This document shows, one piece after another, positions 26,179-34,776 of a DNA stretch of 52,400 bases. The translations under genes and the position numbers were made by a program. Location: the NCBI GenBank assembly GCA_038240835.1, contig JBBRGJ010000003.1, positions 1-52,400 on the forward strand. Reading direction: 5' to 3'. This DNA is from JBAXTE01 sp038240835 (GTDB taxonomy: Bacteria; Bacteroidota; Bacteroidia; Bacteroidales; WCHB1-69). The notes beneath the pieces are model-generated. The model saw only the letters and a program-made list of their open reading frames with translations, was not told where the DNA came from and made no database searches. Every line of letters starts with the position of its first letter. Position 1 is the stretch's first letter.

Positions 26179-27297
26179 TTAATTCTTCAATAGAACAATT
26201 TTGCGAACAATTTTTATGGAATCTGCTTTCAGAACTAATATATAAACTCCTTGAGGCAAATCGTCTGAGGTTAAAACCAATTCGTAATTTCCAGCTTTTT
26301 GGGACTCTTTGCACAATGTTTTTACTTCATTTCCTTTCAAATCCGTCAACACTAAAGAGACACTATCGTATGCTCGAGGGAGCAGGTAGGATATTTTAGT
26401 TTCATTTGCAAATGGATTGGGTGAAATATTACTCAACGAAATTCCTTCAACTGAGGGCAAAGTTGACACAGAAGTGGCGGTCAAATCAGGACTTCCGCCT
26501 TGTTTCCAAGCAGTATACAAAAGTTCGGCTAATGCGTGAGAAGCATTTTTGAGCAACATTACGGTAAAAGTTTTGGTTTGATTCCAAAGTTCAGCTTTGT
26601 AAGCAGTAGAAGTATAACTTGGATTAAGCGCTTTGGCAATATTATCGGCGATTAAAATTGAATCCACATATTTATTATTTTCATAGATATAATTAAAAAT
26701 ATAGGTGGGAACATCGGTAATTTCAGTCGCGGGAGAGCCTGTGTAGCTAATTTGTGAAATATATGCACCGATCATGGTTGATTCGTACCGAGAGTGAATT
26801 CCATTGTTTCCTGTGTCGTAACCATTATAATTTTTTGTGATATGCAAAGGCATGTGACCGTCGCCCACGTAATGTCCCAAGTCGGAAGCAAAAAACAAAG
26901 CCTTGTTTAAGTCACCGCGTTGGAAGCAACTTTTCAAAGAATCAAAAGCAGCAATAGTTGCCCATGGAAGAATTCCCCAACTGTAAATATTACTTTGTCC
27001 ATGGAGAGAAATCACGGTAGCTAAATCCTGAGAGATAAAACCATTTTGAACAAACTCGGGATAATAATCCACATCGATGTAATGCTTTGGGGACTCACTT
27101 TGATCGTCCGACTTACGTGCATCAGCGACAGAAGCACTATCTGCTAATTTCTGAGTCCACGCACTGAATGTGTTCATTTCTGTATTATAGGACAGTGATG
27201 CGCGATAGCTGATGTTGTAATGTCCAACCCAGCCCCAACTTGACACTATAATAATCAATAAAAGAGCTCCTATAAAAAGTCCAGATTTTTTCAACAT
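26179..27297 (-). CDS. S1/P1-nuclease-like secreted zinc enzyme with type IX sorting domain
   Basis: The 372-residue product has a signal peptide ending SSWGWVGHYN. The mature N-terminus begins with the Trp and His zinc ligands, as in S1/P1 nucleases and phospholipase C. HYIDVDYYPE, ADLGHYVGDGHMPLHITKN and NNGIHSRYES supply further His/Asp ligands of the trinuclear site. From about residue 295 a linker leads to a Por secretion-system C-terminal domain (NISPNPFANETKISY, DLPQGVYILVL, KIVRKIVLLKN). The protein is therefore secreted by the type IX system and probably released or anchored at the surface. Nuclease versus phospholipase activity is not decided. Monocistronic. Confidence 0.9.
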   Translation of the reverse strand: MLKKSGLFIGALLLIIIVSSWGWVGHYNISYRASLSYNTEMNTFSAWTQKLADSASVADARKSDDQSESPKHYIDVDYYPEFVQNGFISQDLATVISLHGQSNIYSWGILPWATIAAFDSLKSCFQRGDLNKALFFASDLGHYVGDGHMPLHITKNYNGYDTGNNGIHSRYESTMIGAYISQISYTGSPATEITDVPTYIFNYIYENNKYVDSILIADNIAKALNPSYTSTAYKAELWNQTKTFTVMLLKNASHALAELLYTAWKQGGSPDLTATSVSTLPSVEGISLSNISPNPFANETKISYLLPRAYDSVSLVLTDLKGNEVKTLCKESQKAGNYELVLTSDDLPQGVYILVLKADSIKIVRKIVLLKN

Positions 27298-27333
27298 ATA
27301 TTTAAAGTTTCAATTGTTAATAAAAGAATTAAA

Positions 27334-27341
27334 CAAAGATA
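27334..27341 (-). promoter_or_regulatory. -7 box (TATCTTTG on minus) of the nuclease gene
   Basis: CAAAGATA on plus reads TATCTTTG on minus, 36 bp before the nuclease ATG. Confidence 0.55.
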
Positions 27342-27380
27342 CTTTAAGTAATTTAATTTTAGATCGTTTAGCAATTAAAT

Positions 27381-27510
27381 AACATGATGAAGACCATTTT
27401 TAAAGTCCTAAGGTAGAACTTTTAAAATGGTCTTAAAGTGTTATTTTAAAAAAAATCTGAGTTTAAACTATTTAATTGGAGATTTTAGGAGGCGTATTCG
27501 ATGGCATTTT
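27381..27510 (-). pseudogene. Relic copy of the pyk 3' end and terminator
   Basis: About 130 bp match 27947-28077 with few differences. Read on the minus strand it gives ...KNAIEYAS-stop, against KDAIEYVS-stop at the end of intact pyk, followed by the same terminator hairpin (27390-27434). The upstream part of the gene is absent. Confidence 0.8.
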
Positions 27511-27946
27511 TTTACTTCGAAACAAAAAAAATCTAAATTAGTCAAATCACTATATTTAAACCTTCGTTTTTTCTTGTCTTACTTTTTGTCATTGCCACAA
27601 AAAGTAACAAAAAAGGCTAGGCGAAGCGATGCGCATCGCGCCCTGGCAAAAACACTAACAAAACTAATTCGGAGTAGTATCCGCAAAGTGGCGGATAAAC
27701 GTAAACGCCTCCGAAAGTGTTGTAACTCTTTTGCCATTCCCGCTGTGTCTTGCACTGCCGCTTCGCCATAGGCATCCCACAATTTTAGAAGAGGAAGAGA
27801 AGATTGAGTTACTTCACTACTCTGCGGATATGTGATAGGATTTTTAGACTTGATTATTTCACAAGAACATCCATAACGGAACAAAAAAAAAAAAAAAATC
27901 ATTCATCGGATTATCAAATAGTTGCTCAACAAATAAGTTCAAAAAC
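27511..27946. repeat. Dispersed-repeat-like insertion block
   Basis: The block lies between the two pyk 3'-end copies. It contains the palindromic pair ACTTTTTGTcattgccACAAAAAGT (27583-27607), a comparatively GC-rich core (GCGATGCGCATCGCGCC), and ends in a run of about 16 A near 27882-27898. It has no convincing ORF. Composition differs from its surroundings. Confidence 0.6.
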
Positions 27947-27955
27947 AACATGATG

Positions 27956-28000
27956 AAGACCATTTTAAAAGTCCTAAGGAAGAACTTTTAAAATGGTCTT
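27956..28000 (-). terminator. Terminator of the gpsA-pyk unit
   Basis: Arms AAGACCATTTTAAAAGT (27956-27972) and ACTTTTAAAATGGTCTT (27984-28000) are perfect 17-bp complements over an 11-nt loop, 51 bp after the pyk stop. Confidence 0.85.
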
Positions 28001-28051
28001 AAAGTGTTATTTTAAAAAAAAATCTGAGTTTAAACTATTTAATTGGAGATT

Positions 28052-29470
28052 TTAGGAGACGTATTCAATGGCATCTTTTACGTTAATAATTTCGACGAAT
28101 GAAGGTCCAACTTTGCGACCGAAATTACCGGCTAAAATCACAATATTATCTTCTGGTTGAAGTTTCTCTTTGCTAAGCAATACTTTGAGGGTCTCTTTTC
28201 TGAAATCTGTTTTAGAAGTCTCCTCGTCCATATACTCCGCAGTTACACCATATACAATTCCCAATTCACGTTTGGTTCTGCGGTCGTAACATTGGGCAAA
28301 AATTTGCTTATTGCCTCTAAAAGCGGAAATATAACGAGCCGTTTTCCCCGTGTGAGTATCACAAATTATTACCTTAACATCCAATTTGTCAATCGAGCGC
28401 ACCGCAGTTTTGGCTAAAAAACCAGAAATTTCATTATCGATAGGCAATATCTTTTTATCTTTAATAAACCCTCTACTCTTCTCAACTTCTTTTGCCACTT
28501 TGGTCATAAACTGCACCGCTTCAACAGGATATTTCCCATAAGCCGTTTCGCCACTCAACATAATCGCATCGGTGCCCACATAACAAGCATTTGCAATATC
28601 TGCCGCTTCTGCTCTGGTTGGACGAGGATTATCTATCATAGAGTGCAACATCTGAGTTGCCACAATGACAGCTTTTCTATTGTGAATACATTTGTTAATA
28701 AGTTGTCGTTGAATAACAGGAATTCTCTCCGCATCAATTTCCACTCCTAAGTCGCCACGAGCAACCATTATCCCATACACCAATGGTAATATTTCATCTA
28801 TTTTATCAACTCCCTCTTGATTTTCTATTTTGGCAATAATCTTAGTCCGTGCAGAATATTTATCTATTTCCGCTTGAATTGCTCGAACATCCTGAGCGTT
28901 TCTCACAAATGAGTGTGCAATAAAAGCGATGTCGTGGTCGGCAGCAAATTTCACAAACTCCTTGTCTTTTTCACTCACCGATGGAAGTTTCAAATCCACA
29001 CCAGGAACATTGATGCTCTTTTTAGGCTTCACTATTCCATTGTTTTCAGCGCGACAAATAAGAAAATCATCGTTTTGCTCAATCACCGCAAACGCGGTTT
29101 CGCCATCATCAATTAGCACTTTGCATCCCACAGAAATATGTTTACAAAAATCAACATAATTCACATACATTACCTTTTCGTTGATTACCTTATTCACATC
29201 GTTCTCGATACGAATGAAATCGCCCATAACAACATCAAAAGGAATTGTTTTCACCGAAGTACGAACTTCTGGACCTTTGGTATCGATAATAATTGGAATT
29301 TCATCAGAAACCATTCTAATATTATTTACCACATTTATGGCCGTTGTAATATCTTGATGTGCAGTATTTATCCTTACAGCGTTCATTCCTGCATCAATAA
29401 GTTCTTTAATAAACTCAGGGCTACACTTATAATCAGCGATTGTAGCGACTATTTTGGTTAATTTTTCCAT
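28052..29470 (-). CDS. pyk: Pyruvate kinase
   Basis: The 472-residue enzyme shows TKIVATIADYKCSPEFIKEL at the N-terminus (the usual TKIVCTIGPA is altered), RINTAHQ, the beta-barrel B domain at about 70-165, and the active-site stretches IIAKIENQEGVDKIDEIL, GIMVARGDLGVEI and ATQMLHSMIDNPRPTRAEA followed by DAIMLSGETAYGKYPVEAV. The C-terminal regulatory domain is present. It converts phosphoenolpyruvate and ADP to pyruvate and ATP. It begins 14 bp after gpsA on the same strand and forms an operon with it. The unusual N-terminal motif may mark a divergent Bacteroidota isoform. Confidence 0.96.
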   Translation of the reverse strand: MEKLTKIVATIADYKCSPEFIKELIDAGMNAVRINTAHQDITTAINVVNNIRMVSDEIPIIIDTKGPEVRTSVKTIPFDVVMGDFIRIENDVNKVINEKVMYVNYVDFCKHISVGCKVLIDDGETAFAVIEQNDDFLICRAENNGIVKPKKSINVPGVDLKLPSVSEKDKEFVKFAADHDIAFIAHSFVRNAQDVRAIQAEIDKYSARTKIIAKIENQEGVDKIDEILPLVYGIMVARGDLGVEIDAERIPVIQRQLINKCIHNRKAVIVATQMLHSMIDNPRPTRAEAADIANACYVGTDAIMLSGETAYGKYPVEAVQFMTKVAKEVEKSRGFIKDKKILPIDNEISGFLAKTAVRSIDKLDVKVIICDTHTGKTARYISAFRGNKQIFAQCYDRRTKRELGIVYGVTAEYMDEETSKTDFRKETLKVLLSKEKLQPEDNIVILAGNFGRKVGPSFVEIINVKDAIEYVS

Positions 29471-29484
29471 AAAATCAAACTGTT

Positions 29485-30486
29485 TTAAATTAAAGTATCA
29501 CACAATTTTCTCAATTCCAGCTCTTGTGGTTTTCCCTCGTATAAAATACGGTAAACGGCTTCGATGATTGGAATTTCAGCATTTATCTCCTTATTAATTT
29601 CGTGCATACAATGAGTGGCATAATACCCTTCGGCCACCATGTTCATCTCTAATTGTACCGTAGCTACCGAATATCCTTGACCAATCATGTTTCCAAAAGT
29701 TCTATTTCTGCTATATTGAGAGTATGAAGTCACCAATAAATCGCCCAAATAGACAGAATCATACAAATTCCGTTTTAATGGATACATTTCGTTGATAAAA
29801 TGCTCCATCTCCCTTGCACAATTCGCAATAAATGCAGCAATAAAATTATCGCCGTAACCCATTCCTTTATAAATTCCACAGGCAAGCGCATATATATTTT
29901 TAATTACAGCGGCATATTCAGTTCCGTAAATATCATTGGAGACATTGGTAATCACATATTTACATCTGAACATATCTGCTACAATCGAAGCCAAATCAGG
30001 ATTTTGCGATGTACTGGTTAAATAAGTAAGCTTTTCGGAAGCAATCTCTTCAGCATGCGATGGACCGCTTATAATGGCAATATTATTAACATCCACATCA
30101 AACTCGTCCATCAAATAATCGGCGACTATTTCCATCTTTTCCGGAACAATCCCTTTTACGGCAGATACAAACTTTTTACCCCTTAACATCTCCTTTGTTA
30201 GCGGCTGTAAGGATTTACTAACAAAAGCTGCAGGTACAACCAAAATGATGTAATCACATTTAGCGACTAATTTTCTGATATCAGTATGTATTTTTACTCT
30301 CTTAGGATCAATTCTTGTCGAACTCAAATATCTGGTATTATAACCAGTATGAGCAACCGATTCAGCAATATCTTCTTCTCTTATCCACCAATGTATTGGA
30401 TGAGTATTTGTCGCTAAGATTTTCACAATGGCAGTCGCCCAACTACCACTTCCTAAAACCCCAATTGTTAATTCATTGCGTACCAT
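29485..30486 (-). CDS. gpsA: NAD(P)-dependent glycerol-3-phosphate dehydrogenase
   Basis: Translation from the ATG at 30486 (MVRNELTIGVLGSGSWATAI) gives 333 residues. The longer frame to 30561 runs through the promoter and is rejected. GVLGSGSWATAIVKIL is the GxGxxA/G nucleotide site. Further conserved blocks are AVKGIVPEK, AIISGPSHAEEIA and AAVIKNIYALACGIYKGMGY with the catalytic Lys, followed by the C-terminal helical domain (LGDLLVTSYSQYSRNRTFG). It reduces dihydroxyacetone phosphate to sn-glycerol 3-phosphate for phospholipid synthesis. Upstream gene of the gpsA-pyk pair. Confidence 0.96.
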   Translation of the reverse strand: MVRNELTIGVLGSGSWATAIVKILATNTHPIHWWIREEDIAESVAHTGYNTRYLSSTRIDPKRVKIHTDIRKLVAKCDYIILVVPAAFVSKSLQPLTKEMLRGKKFVSAVKGIVPEKMEIVADYLMDEFDVDVNNIAIISGPSHAEEIASEKLTYLTSTSQNPDLASIVADMFRCKYVITNVSNDIYGTEYAAVIKNIYALACGIYKGMGYGDNFIAAFIANCAREMEHFINEMYPLKRNLYDSVYLGDLLVTSYSQYSRNRTFGNMIGQGYSVATVQLEMNMVAEGYYATHCMHEINKEINAEIPIIEAVYRILYEGKPQELELRKLCDTLI

Positions 30487-30505
30487 GTTGTATTCTTTTT
30501 TTATG

Positions 30506-30513
30506 CAAAAGTA
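30506..30513 (-). promoter_or_regulatory. -7 box (TACTTTTG on minus) of gpsA-pyk
   Basis: CAAAAGTA on plus reads TACTTTTG on minus, 19 bp before the gpsA ATG. Confidence 0.6.
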
Positions 30514-30588
30514 CACCTTTTTGGCATAATACAACACCATTAAGTTCGGTTTACTAATCAATTATGGGCTCGTCTCGCTTTTTTTGAC

Positions 30589-30596
30589 TACTTTTG
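30589..30596 (+). promoter_or_regulatory. -7 box (TACTTTTG) of the DEAD-box helicase gene
   Basis: An exact TAnnTTTG match 18 bp before the ATG at 30615. It overlaps the in-frame TTG at 30594, which argues against that TTG as the translation start. Confidence 0.6.
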
Positions 30597-30614
30597 CAAA
30601 AAATATCATTTACG

Positions 30615-31949
30615 ATGAACGGTTTTTACAACTTAAACCTCAACAAGGCACTTATTAATGCCATCGAAGAAATTGGCATTAATGAACCAACGCCAATTCA
30701 AGAACAATCTTTTTCAGTAATCATGTCGGGAAAAGACGTGTTAGGGATTGCTCAAACAGGAACTGGCAAGACTTATGCTTACCTTCTCCCCTGCTTGCGT
30801 CAATGGAAATTTACCGGCAACGGAAATCCTCAAATACTCATCCTTGTCCCCACTAGAGAGCTTGTGGTTCAAGTTGTTCAAGAAGTTGAGAAACTTACAA
30901 AATACATGTCTGTTGTAACAGTGGGCGTTTATGGCGGAGTAAACATCAATACTCAATCCGACAGAGTTATCCAAGGAATGGACGTATTGGTAGCTACTCC
31001 AGGGCGACTTTTTGACCTTATTATGCGAGGAGCGTTAAGATTAAAATCCATCAAAAAATTAATCATCGATGAAGTTGATGAGATGTTAGACCTTGGTTTT
31101 AGACCTCAACTTACTTCTATTTTTGATTTACTCCCAGACAAACGTCAAAACATCATGTTTTCGGCCACTATGACCAAAGAGATTGATGTATTGATTAAAA
31201 CATATTTCAAGGATTTACAACGAGTTCAGGTTGCCGAAGTTGGATCTCCGTTGGAAAACATTGAGCAAACAGGCTATAAACTTCCCAATTACAATACGAA
31301 ACTTAACCTGCTTGAACTCATATTGAAAGACAGTTTGATGACCAAGGTACTAATCTTTGCATCGACTAAAAAATCGGCAGATGCACTTGCCGCAAGATTG
31401 GAGAAAAAATATCCAAATCAATCTACAGTTATCCACTCAAACAAAGCACAAAACAAACGTTTTAAAGCTGTCGAGGATTTCAACCAAGGGGATTTTCGAT
31501 TTTTAATTGCCACAGATATTCTTGCTCGTGGAATGGATATTTCTGATATTTCGCATGTGATAAATTTTGACATGCCCGAAATTCCAGAAGATTATATCCA
31601 TCGTATCGGTCGAACCGGTAGAGCAGAAAAAGCAGGTCAAGCAATCTCGTTAATGGTTCCGAAAGATGACGCCATGACCCTTGAGATTGAAAATTTGATG
31701 GATATGAAAATTCCAATTGTTGCCAATCCAGAGGACTTGAATATCTCATTTATTCTAACTGCTGACGAAAAACCTTTTGTCAAAATGAAAAACATTGTGG
31801 TAAAACAACCCAAGTTAGAAGAAAAAGGGGAAGCTTTTCATGAGAAAAAGGATAAAAACAAAAAAACAAACCAAAAAATCAGAAGAAAAGATGCCATGCA
31901 AATGAAATATGGCAAACCGAAAACCAGAGGGAATAAAGACAAGAACTAG
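30615..31949 (+). CDS. DEAD-box ATP-dependent RNA helicase (DEVD variant)
   Basis: From the ATG at 30615 the product is 444 residues. The Q-motif (FYNLNLNKALINAI..PTPIQEQSF), Walker A AQTGTGKT, PTRELVVQ, GG, ATPGRL, motif II as Asp-Glu-Val-Asp (IIDEVDEMLDLGF), SATM, and motif VI HRIGRTGRAEKAG are all present. The final 60 residues are basic (KDKNKKTNQKIRRKDAMQMK), likely an RNA-binding tail. It is probably an RNA chaperone in ribosome assembly or RNA decay. Divergent from gpsA. Confidence 0.95.
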   Translation: MNGFYNLNLNKALINAIEEIGINEPTPIQEQSFSVIMSGKDVLGIAQTGTGKTYAYLLPCLRQWKFTGNGNPQILILVPTRELVVQVVQEVEKLTKYMSVVTVGVYGGVNINTQSDRVIQGMDVLVATPGRLFDLIMRGALRLKSIKKLIIDEVDEMLDLGFRPQLTSIFDLLPDKRQNIMFSATMTKEIDVLIKTYFKDLQRVQVAEVGSPLENIEQTGYKLPNYNTKLNLLELILKDSLMTKVLIFASTKKSADALAARLEKKYPNQSTVIHSNKAQNKRFKAVEDFNQGDFRFLIATDILARGMDISDISHVINFDMPEIPEDYIHRIGRTGRAEKAGQAISLMVPKDDAMTLEIENLMDMKIPIVANPEDLNISFILTADEKPFVKMKNIVVKQPKLEEKGEAFHEKKDKNKKTNQKIRRKDAMQMKYGKPKTRGNKDKN

Positions 31950-32296
31950 GAGAAGAGTTATTAAGTCGAAAGTTTATAAAGTCTATAAAGCTCCGTCAAA
32001 ATTCAAAAAAAATATTTTTTGATTATTTGACGAGAGTCCTCGAAAAATAACAATCCGCCAGTTGACGGATTTATTTTTCGGGAGCGAAAGGTTATAAAGG
32101 CAAAAGTAGAAATCAACTTAAAATAAACAACAAGATTTTCTTCACACCCGGAATTTATCCCGCTTCGGCGGGAGGGTTGGGGCAAATGAAGGAAATCAAC
32201 TCAAAAGAAATTACAGAAGCTAAAAACAAAGTTCTTAAACTGTCTTTACTTAATTCTTTTGAATTCCAGAGAATACAAATCTAATTTTATTTTTTT
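31950..32296. repeat. Gene-free region with three hairpin repeats
   Basis: No gene is supported. Structures seen are CGTCAAA...TTTGACG around an A/T run (31994-32032), CGAAAAATAACAATCCG / CGGATTTATTTTTCG with loop CCAGTTGA (32041-32080), and CCCGCttcgGCGGG (32159-32172), a UUCG-type tetraloop stem. The last two resemble dispersed Bacteroidota hairpins; the first may terminate the helicase transcript. Confidence 0.6.
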
Positions 32297-32653
32297 ATGA
32301 GAACAATCAGAGAAGAAGAGAAAAAAATAATTGAGTTTTTACTTACGATTAAAGGGTTTAACCATGCTGAATTCCCTATTTCAGAGTCTGTACATGAGTA
32401 CGAAGGCGGAGTAATGGGAAGCATCAGCATGCAAGATAGCGATGGCTCAAATTACAGTCACGACTTAATACAAGCCAAATACATCGACACCGATAATACT
32501 CCTGTGGTAATTACCTTAACATTGGATAAAGAGGGAAAACTTTTGGATTTAGATTTTTGGAAAGAGGATTTTTCAAAACTACTTTTGTATCCTACTCCAA
32601 GTCAATTAACCATTAATATTATTGGAAACGGATCGTTTGAAGCCCGTGTTTAA
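32297..32653 (+). CDS. Small conserved protein (DUF6984-like)
   Basis: The 118-residue cytosolic protein begins MRTIREEEKKIIEFLLTIKG, resembling the DUF6984 N-terminus. A beta-rich domain follows (YEGGVMGSISMQDSDGSNYS; DTDNTPVVITLTLDKEGKLL) and the acidic DLDFWKEDFSKLLLYPTPSQ. There is no signal peptide or catalytic motif. Family assignment is from memory of the pattern and is tentative. It is monocistronic, ending at the long palindromic terminator. Confidence 0.65.
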   Translation: MRTIREEEKKIIEFLLTIKGFNHAEFPISESVHEYEGGVMGSISMQDSDGSNYSHDLIQAKYIDTDNTPVVITLTLDKEGKLLDLDFWKEDFSKLLLYPTPSQLTINIIGNGSFEARV

Positions 32654-32684
32654 TTGACCAACACAAAACTTCGTTGATATTCAA

Positions 32685-32732
32685 CATACTATAAAAAAAG
32701 CCTCAATTAATTGAGGCTTTTTTTATAGTATG
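32685..32732. terminator. Perfect 48-bp palindromic bidirectional terminator
   Basis: Left arm 32685-32708 and right arm 32709-32732 are exact 24-bp complements (CATACTATAAAAAAAGCCTC ... GAGGCTTTTTTTATAGTATG) with no loop. A7 and T7 runs flank the GC core on each side, so it can end both the DUF6984-like gene (plus) and yidC (minus, stop at 32757). Confidence 0.9.
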
Positions 32733-32756
32733 TTAGGAAATTAATTCCCTCAAAGC

Positions 32757-34691
32757 TTATTTTCTCTTTTGAGTTTTTTGTGCTTGTTGTTGCTGTTGTA
32801 CTTTGGCCATATCTTCTAGACGTTTGGACCAACCTGATTTTTTAACGGGTTTTAATTTGTTCAATTGGATTTTTGCATGAATTTTACTTTCATCTACAAA
32901 AAGTCTAAACAGCCACATTTGTAGGAATGTAATACAGTTAACCAAGAAATAGTAGTAACTCAAACCAGCGGCATAATTATTAAAGATTCCTAGGAACATG
33001 ATTGGCATCATATACATCATAATTTTCATGGTCTTGGCTTGTTGACCTGTACCAGTTGCCATCATATCATTATTTATTTTGGTATAAACCAAGGTAGCAA
33101 TGGTCATCAAGATGGTAAACAAACTGACATGATCGCCATAGAATGGAATTTTAAAACCAAGATCTAAAATGGAATCATAAGTAGACAAATCGGTTGCCCA
33201 TAAAAATGACTGTTGACGAAGTTCGATGGAAGAAGGGAAGAAACGGAACAGTGCTAACAAAATTGGCATCTGAAGCAACATTGGCAAACAACCCGACATT
33301 GGATTGGCACCCGCTTGCTTGTATAATGCCATGGTCGCAGATTGTTTTTTCATTGCATCTTCGCTTTTTGGATAACGAGCCGAAATCTCTTCTACTTCAG
33401 GCTTTAACACCCTCATTTTAGCTGAAGACATATAGGTTTTATATGCAATTGGCAATAAAACAATTTTCAATAAAATAGTCAGAATCAAGATGATAATTCC
33501 ATAATTCCATCCATATTGTTCCAACCAGTTGAATACTGGAAGAACAGCAAAACGGTTAATCCAAGCCATCGGAGCAAAACTCCATCCCAGTGGAATTTGG
33601 CGTTCAAGGTCTAATTTATACGAAGCTAATGTTTTATATTTTGTTGGACCAAAATACATAGACATCCCAAAATCAAAGTTCTTTAGCGAATTTGCTATTG
33701 GAATTTTAAAATCTGCAGTAAGGGTTTTTATTTTGTTCGGATTCTCTTCAAACGCCTTTGTGGAGATGACAGCGCTCTCAAAATTTGAATTAGCTATGAT
33801 TGTAGATGCAAAGAACTGTTGTTTAAACGACAACCATTTCACCTGAGTTGTAATCTCTTTTTTATCATCTTTTGTTTCTGAAAGATAATCTACCTCTTCG
33901 CTATCGCGATAATAAACAGTAGTTGAATTATTCTCGTTCTTAAAACTTTTTTCCAGTTTATTTATAGTAGATTGCCATTGGAATGCAAGAGAAGATGTAT
34001 TTCTATCGATATAATCATCCATATTCACCATACCCAAATTCATCCCAATCATATATTCATTTCCTTTGATGGTATACGAATACTCGATGTAACTAGAGGT
34101 ATTTTGAACACTATCTGCAGTAGGATAAATACGCATGGCAAATTGGAGGGAATCAGTTCCAGAAACTTTCATGTTCTTGCTTCCCACTTTCTCGTCTTTT
34201 GCACCTTTCCAAATTGGAACAAAGGTTAATTTCTGAGTTTCAACCAATTGGCGATTTGAGAAAAATGAGAATCCAAAAGAGTTGGTATCTCCAGAGAATA
34301 ACACCAATGGTCGTCCGTCAAATGTTTTCACATTTTTCAACTCTGCACCACAAACTCGACCTCCAATAGTGCTGAAAGTTAACTTTAACAAATCATTCTC
34401 TATGGTGTAAAATTCATTCTCAACAGATTTAGAAGCCGAAAAGAAACCCATATTTTGAGCACCATTGGCAGCAACGGCAGCAGTATCAACGGTTGCAGTA
34501 TCTTTTTTAGCAACAGCATCTACTTTTGCTAACGAATCACTTACGGCACTTTTTTGTTTCTCAACGAGTGCTATTGAATCTTGTTTTAACTTCTGTTGTT
34601 TGATCTCTTCATCGGATGGGGATTGCCAAATTGTAAAACCTATAAAGAGTGCGAAAATCATCACTAACCCTAATACTGTATTCTTATCCAT
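32757..34691 (-). CDS. yidC: Membrane protein insertase YidC
   Basis: The 644-residue protein has an N-terminal anchor (TVLGLVMIFALFIGFTIW), then a large periplasmic beta domain (about 60-370). The conserved insertase core from about 385 holds five hydrophobic segments, including YGWNYGIIILILTILLKIVL, MRVLKPEVEEISARYPKSED and GCLPMLLQMPILLALFRFF. The C-terminus is basic and Gln-rich (KVQQQQQAQKTQKRK), as in Bacteroidota. It inserts inner-membrane proteins with or without SecYEG. It has its own promoter; the neighbour upstream is the DUF4831 gene. Confidence 0.96.
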   Translation of the reverse strand: MDKNTVLGLVMIFALFIGFTIWQSPSDEEIKQQKLKQDSIALVEKQKSAVSDSLAKVDAVAKKDTATVDTAAVAANGAQNMGFFSASKSVENEFYTIENDLLKLTFSTIGGRVCGAELKNVKTFDGRPLVLFSGDTNSFGFSFFSNRQLVETQKLTFVPIWKGAKDEKVGSKNMKVSGTDSLQFAMRIYPTADSVQNTSSYIEYSYTIKGNEYMIGMNLGMVNMDDYIDRNTSSLAFQWQSTINKLEKSFKNENNSTTVYYRDSEEVDYLSETKDDKKEITTQVKWLSFKQQFFASTIIANSNFESAVISTKAFEENPNKIKTLTADFKIPIANSLKNFDFGMSMYFGPTKYKTLASYKLDLERQIPLGWSFAPMAWINRFAVLPVFNWLEQYGWNYGIIILILTILLKIVLLPIAYKTYMSSAKMRVLKPEVEEISARYPKSEDAMKKQSATMALYKQAGANPMSGCLPMLLQMPILLALFRFFPSSIELRQQSFLWATDLSTYDSILDLGFKIPFYGDHVSLFTILMTIATLVYTKINNDMMATGTGQQAKTMKIMMYMMPIMFLGIFNNYAAGLSYYYFLVNCITFLQMWLFRLFVDESKIHAKIQLNKLKPVKKSGWSKRLEDMAKVQQQQQAQKTQKRK

Positions 34692-34713
34692 TTTTTATTA
34701 TTATATTTTTTGC

Positions 34714-34721
34714 AAAGATAG
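34714..34721 (-). promoter_or_regulatory. -7 box (TATCTTTG on minus) of yidC
   Basis: CAAAGATA on plus reads TATCTTTG on minus, 22 bp before the yidC ATG. Confidence 0.55.
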
Positions 34722-34776
34722 TTTTTTTTGTTTGAAAATCTAATCCAAAATCGGCGAAACACTCCAAAGTGGAGAC

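Larger units (their letters stand above)
27298..28051. other. Repeat-filled intergenic region between the nuclease and pyk
   Basis: This 754-bp gap contains a promoter box for the nuclease gene, two copies of a ~130-bp direct repeat at 27381-27510 and 27947-28077 (the second running into pyk), and between them a ~435-bp dispersed-repeat-like block. Open frames in the block (for example minus 27902-27579 and plus 27427-27771) are not judged to be genes. Confidence 0.7.

Noticed and set aside
27427..27902. Open frames in the block between the nuclease and pyk (plus 27427-27771, minus 27902-27579)
   Set aside because: They are low-complexity or run through palindromic repeat DNA and the pyk relic, with no promoter or family match.
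30594..30614. TTG start for the DEAD-box helicase
   Set aside because: The TTG is part of the -7 promoter box, so it would lie upstream of the transcription start.
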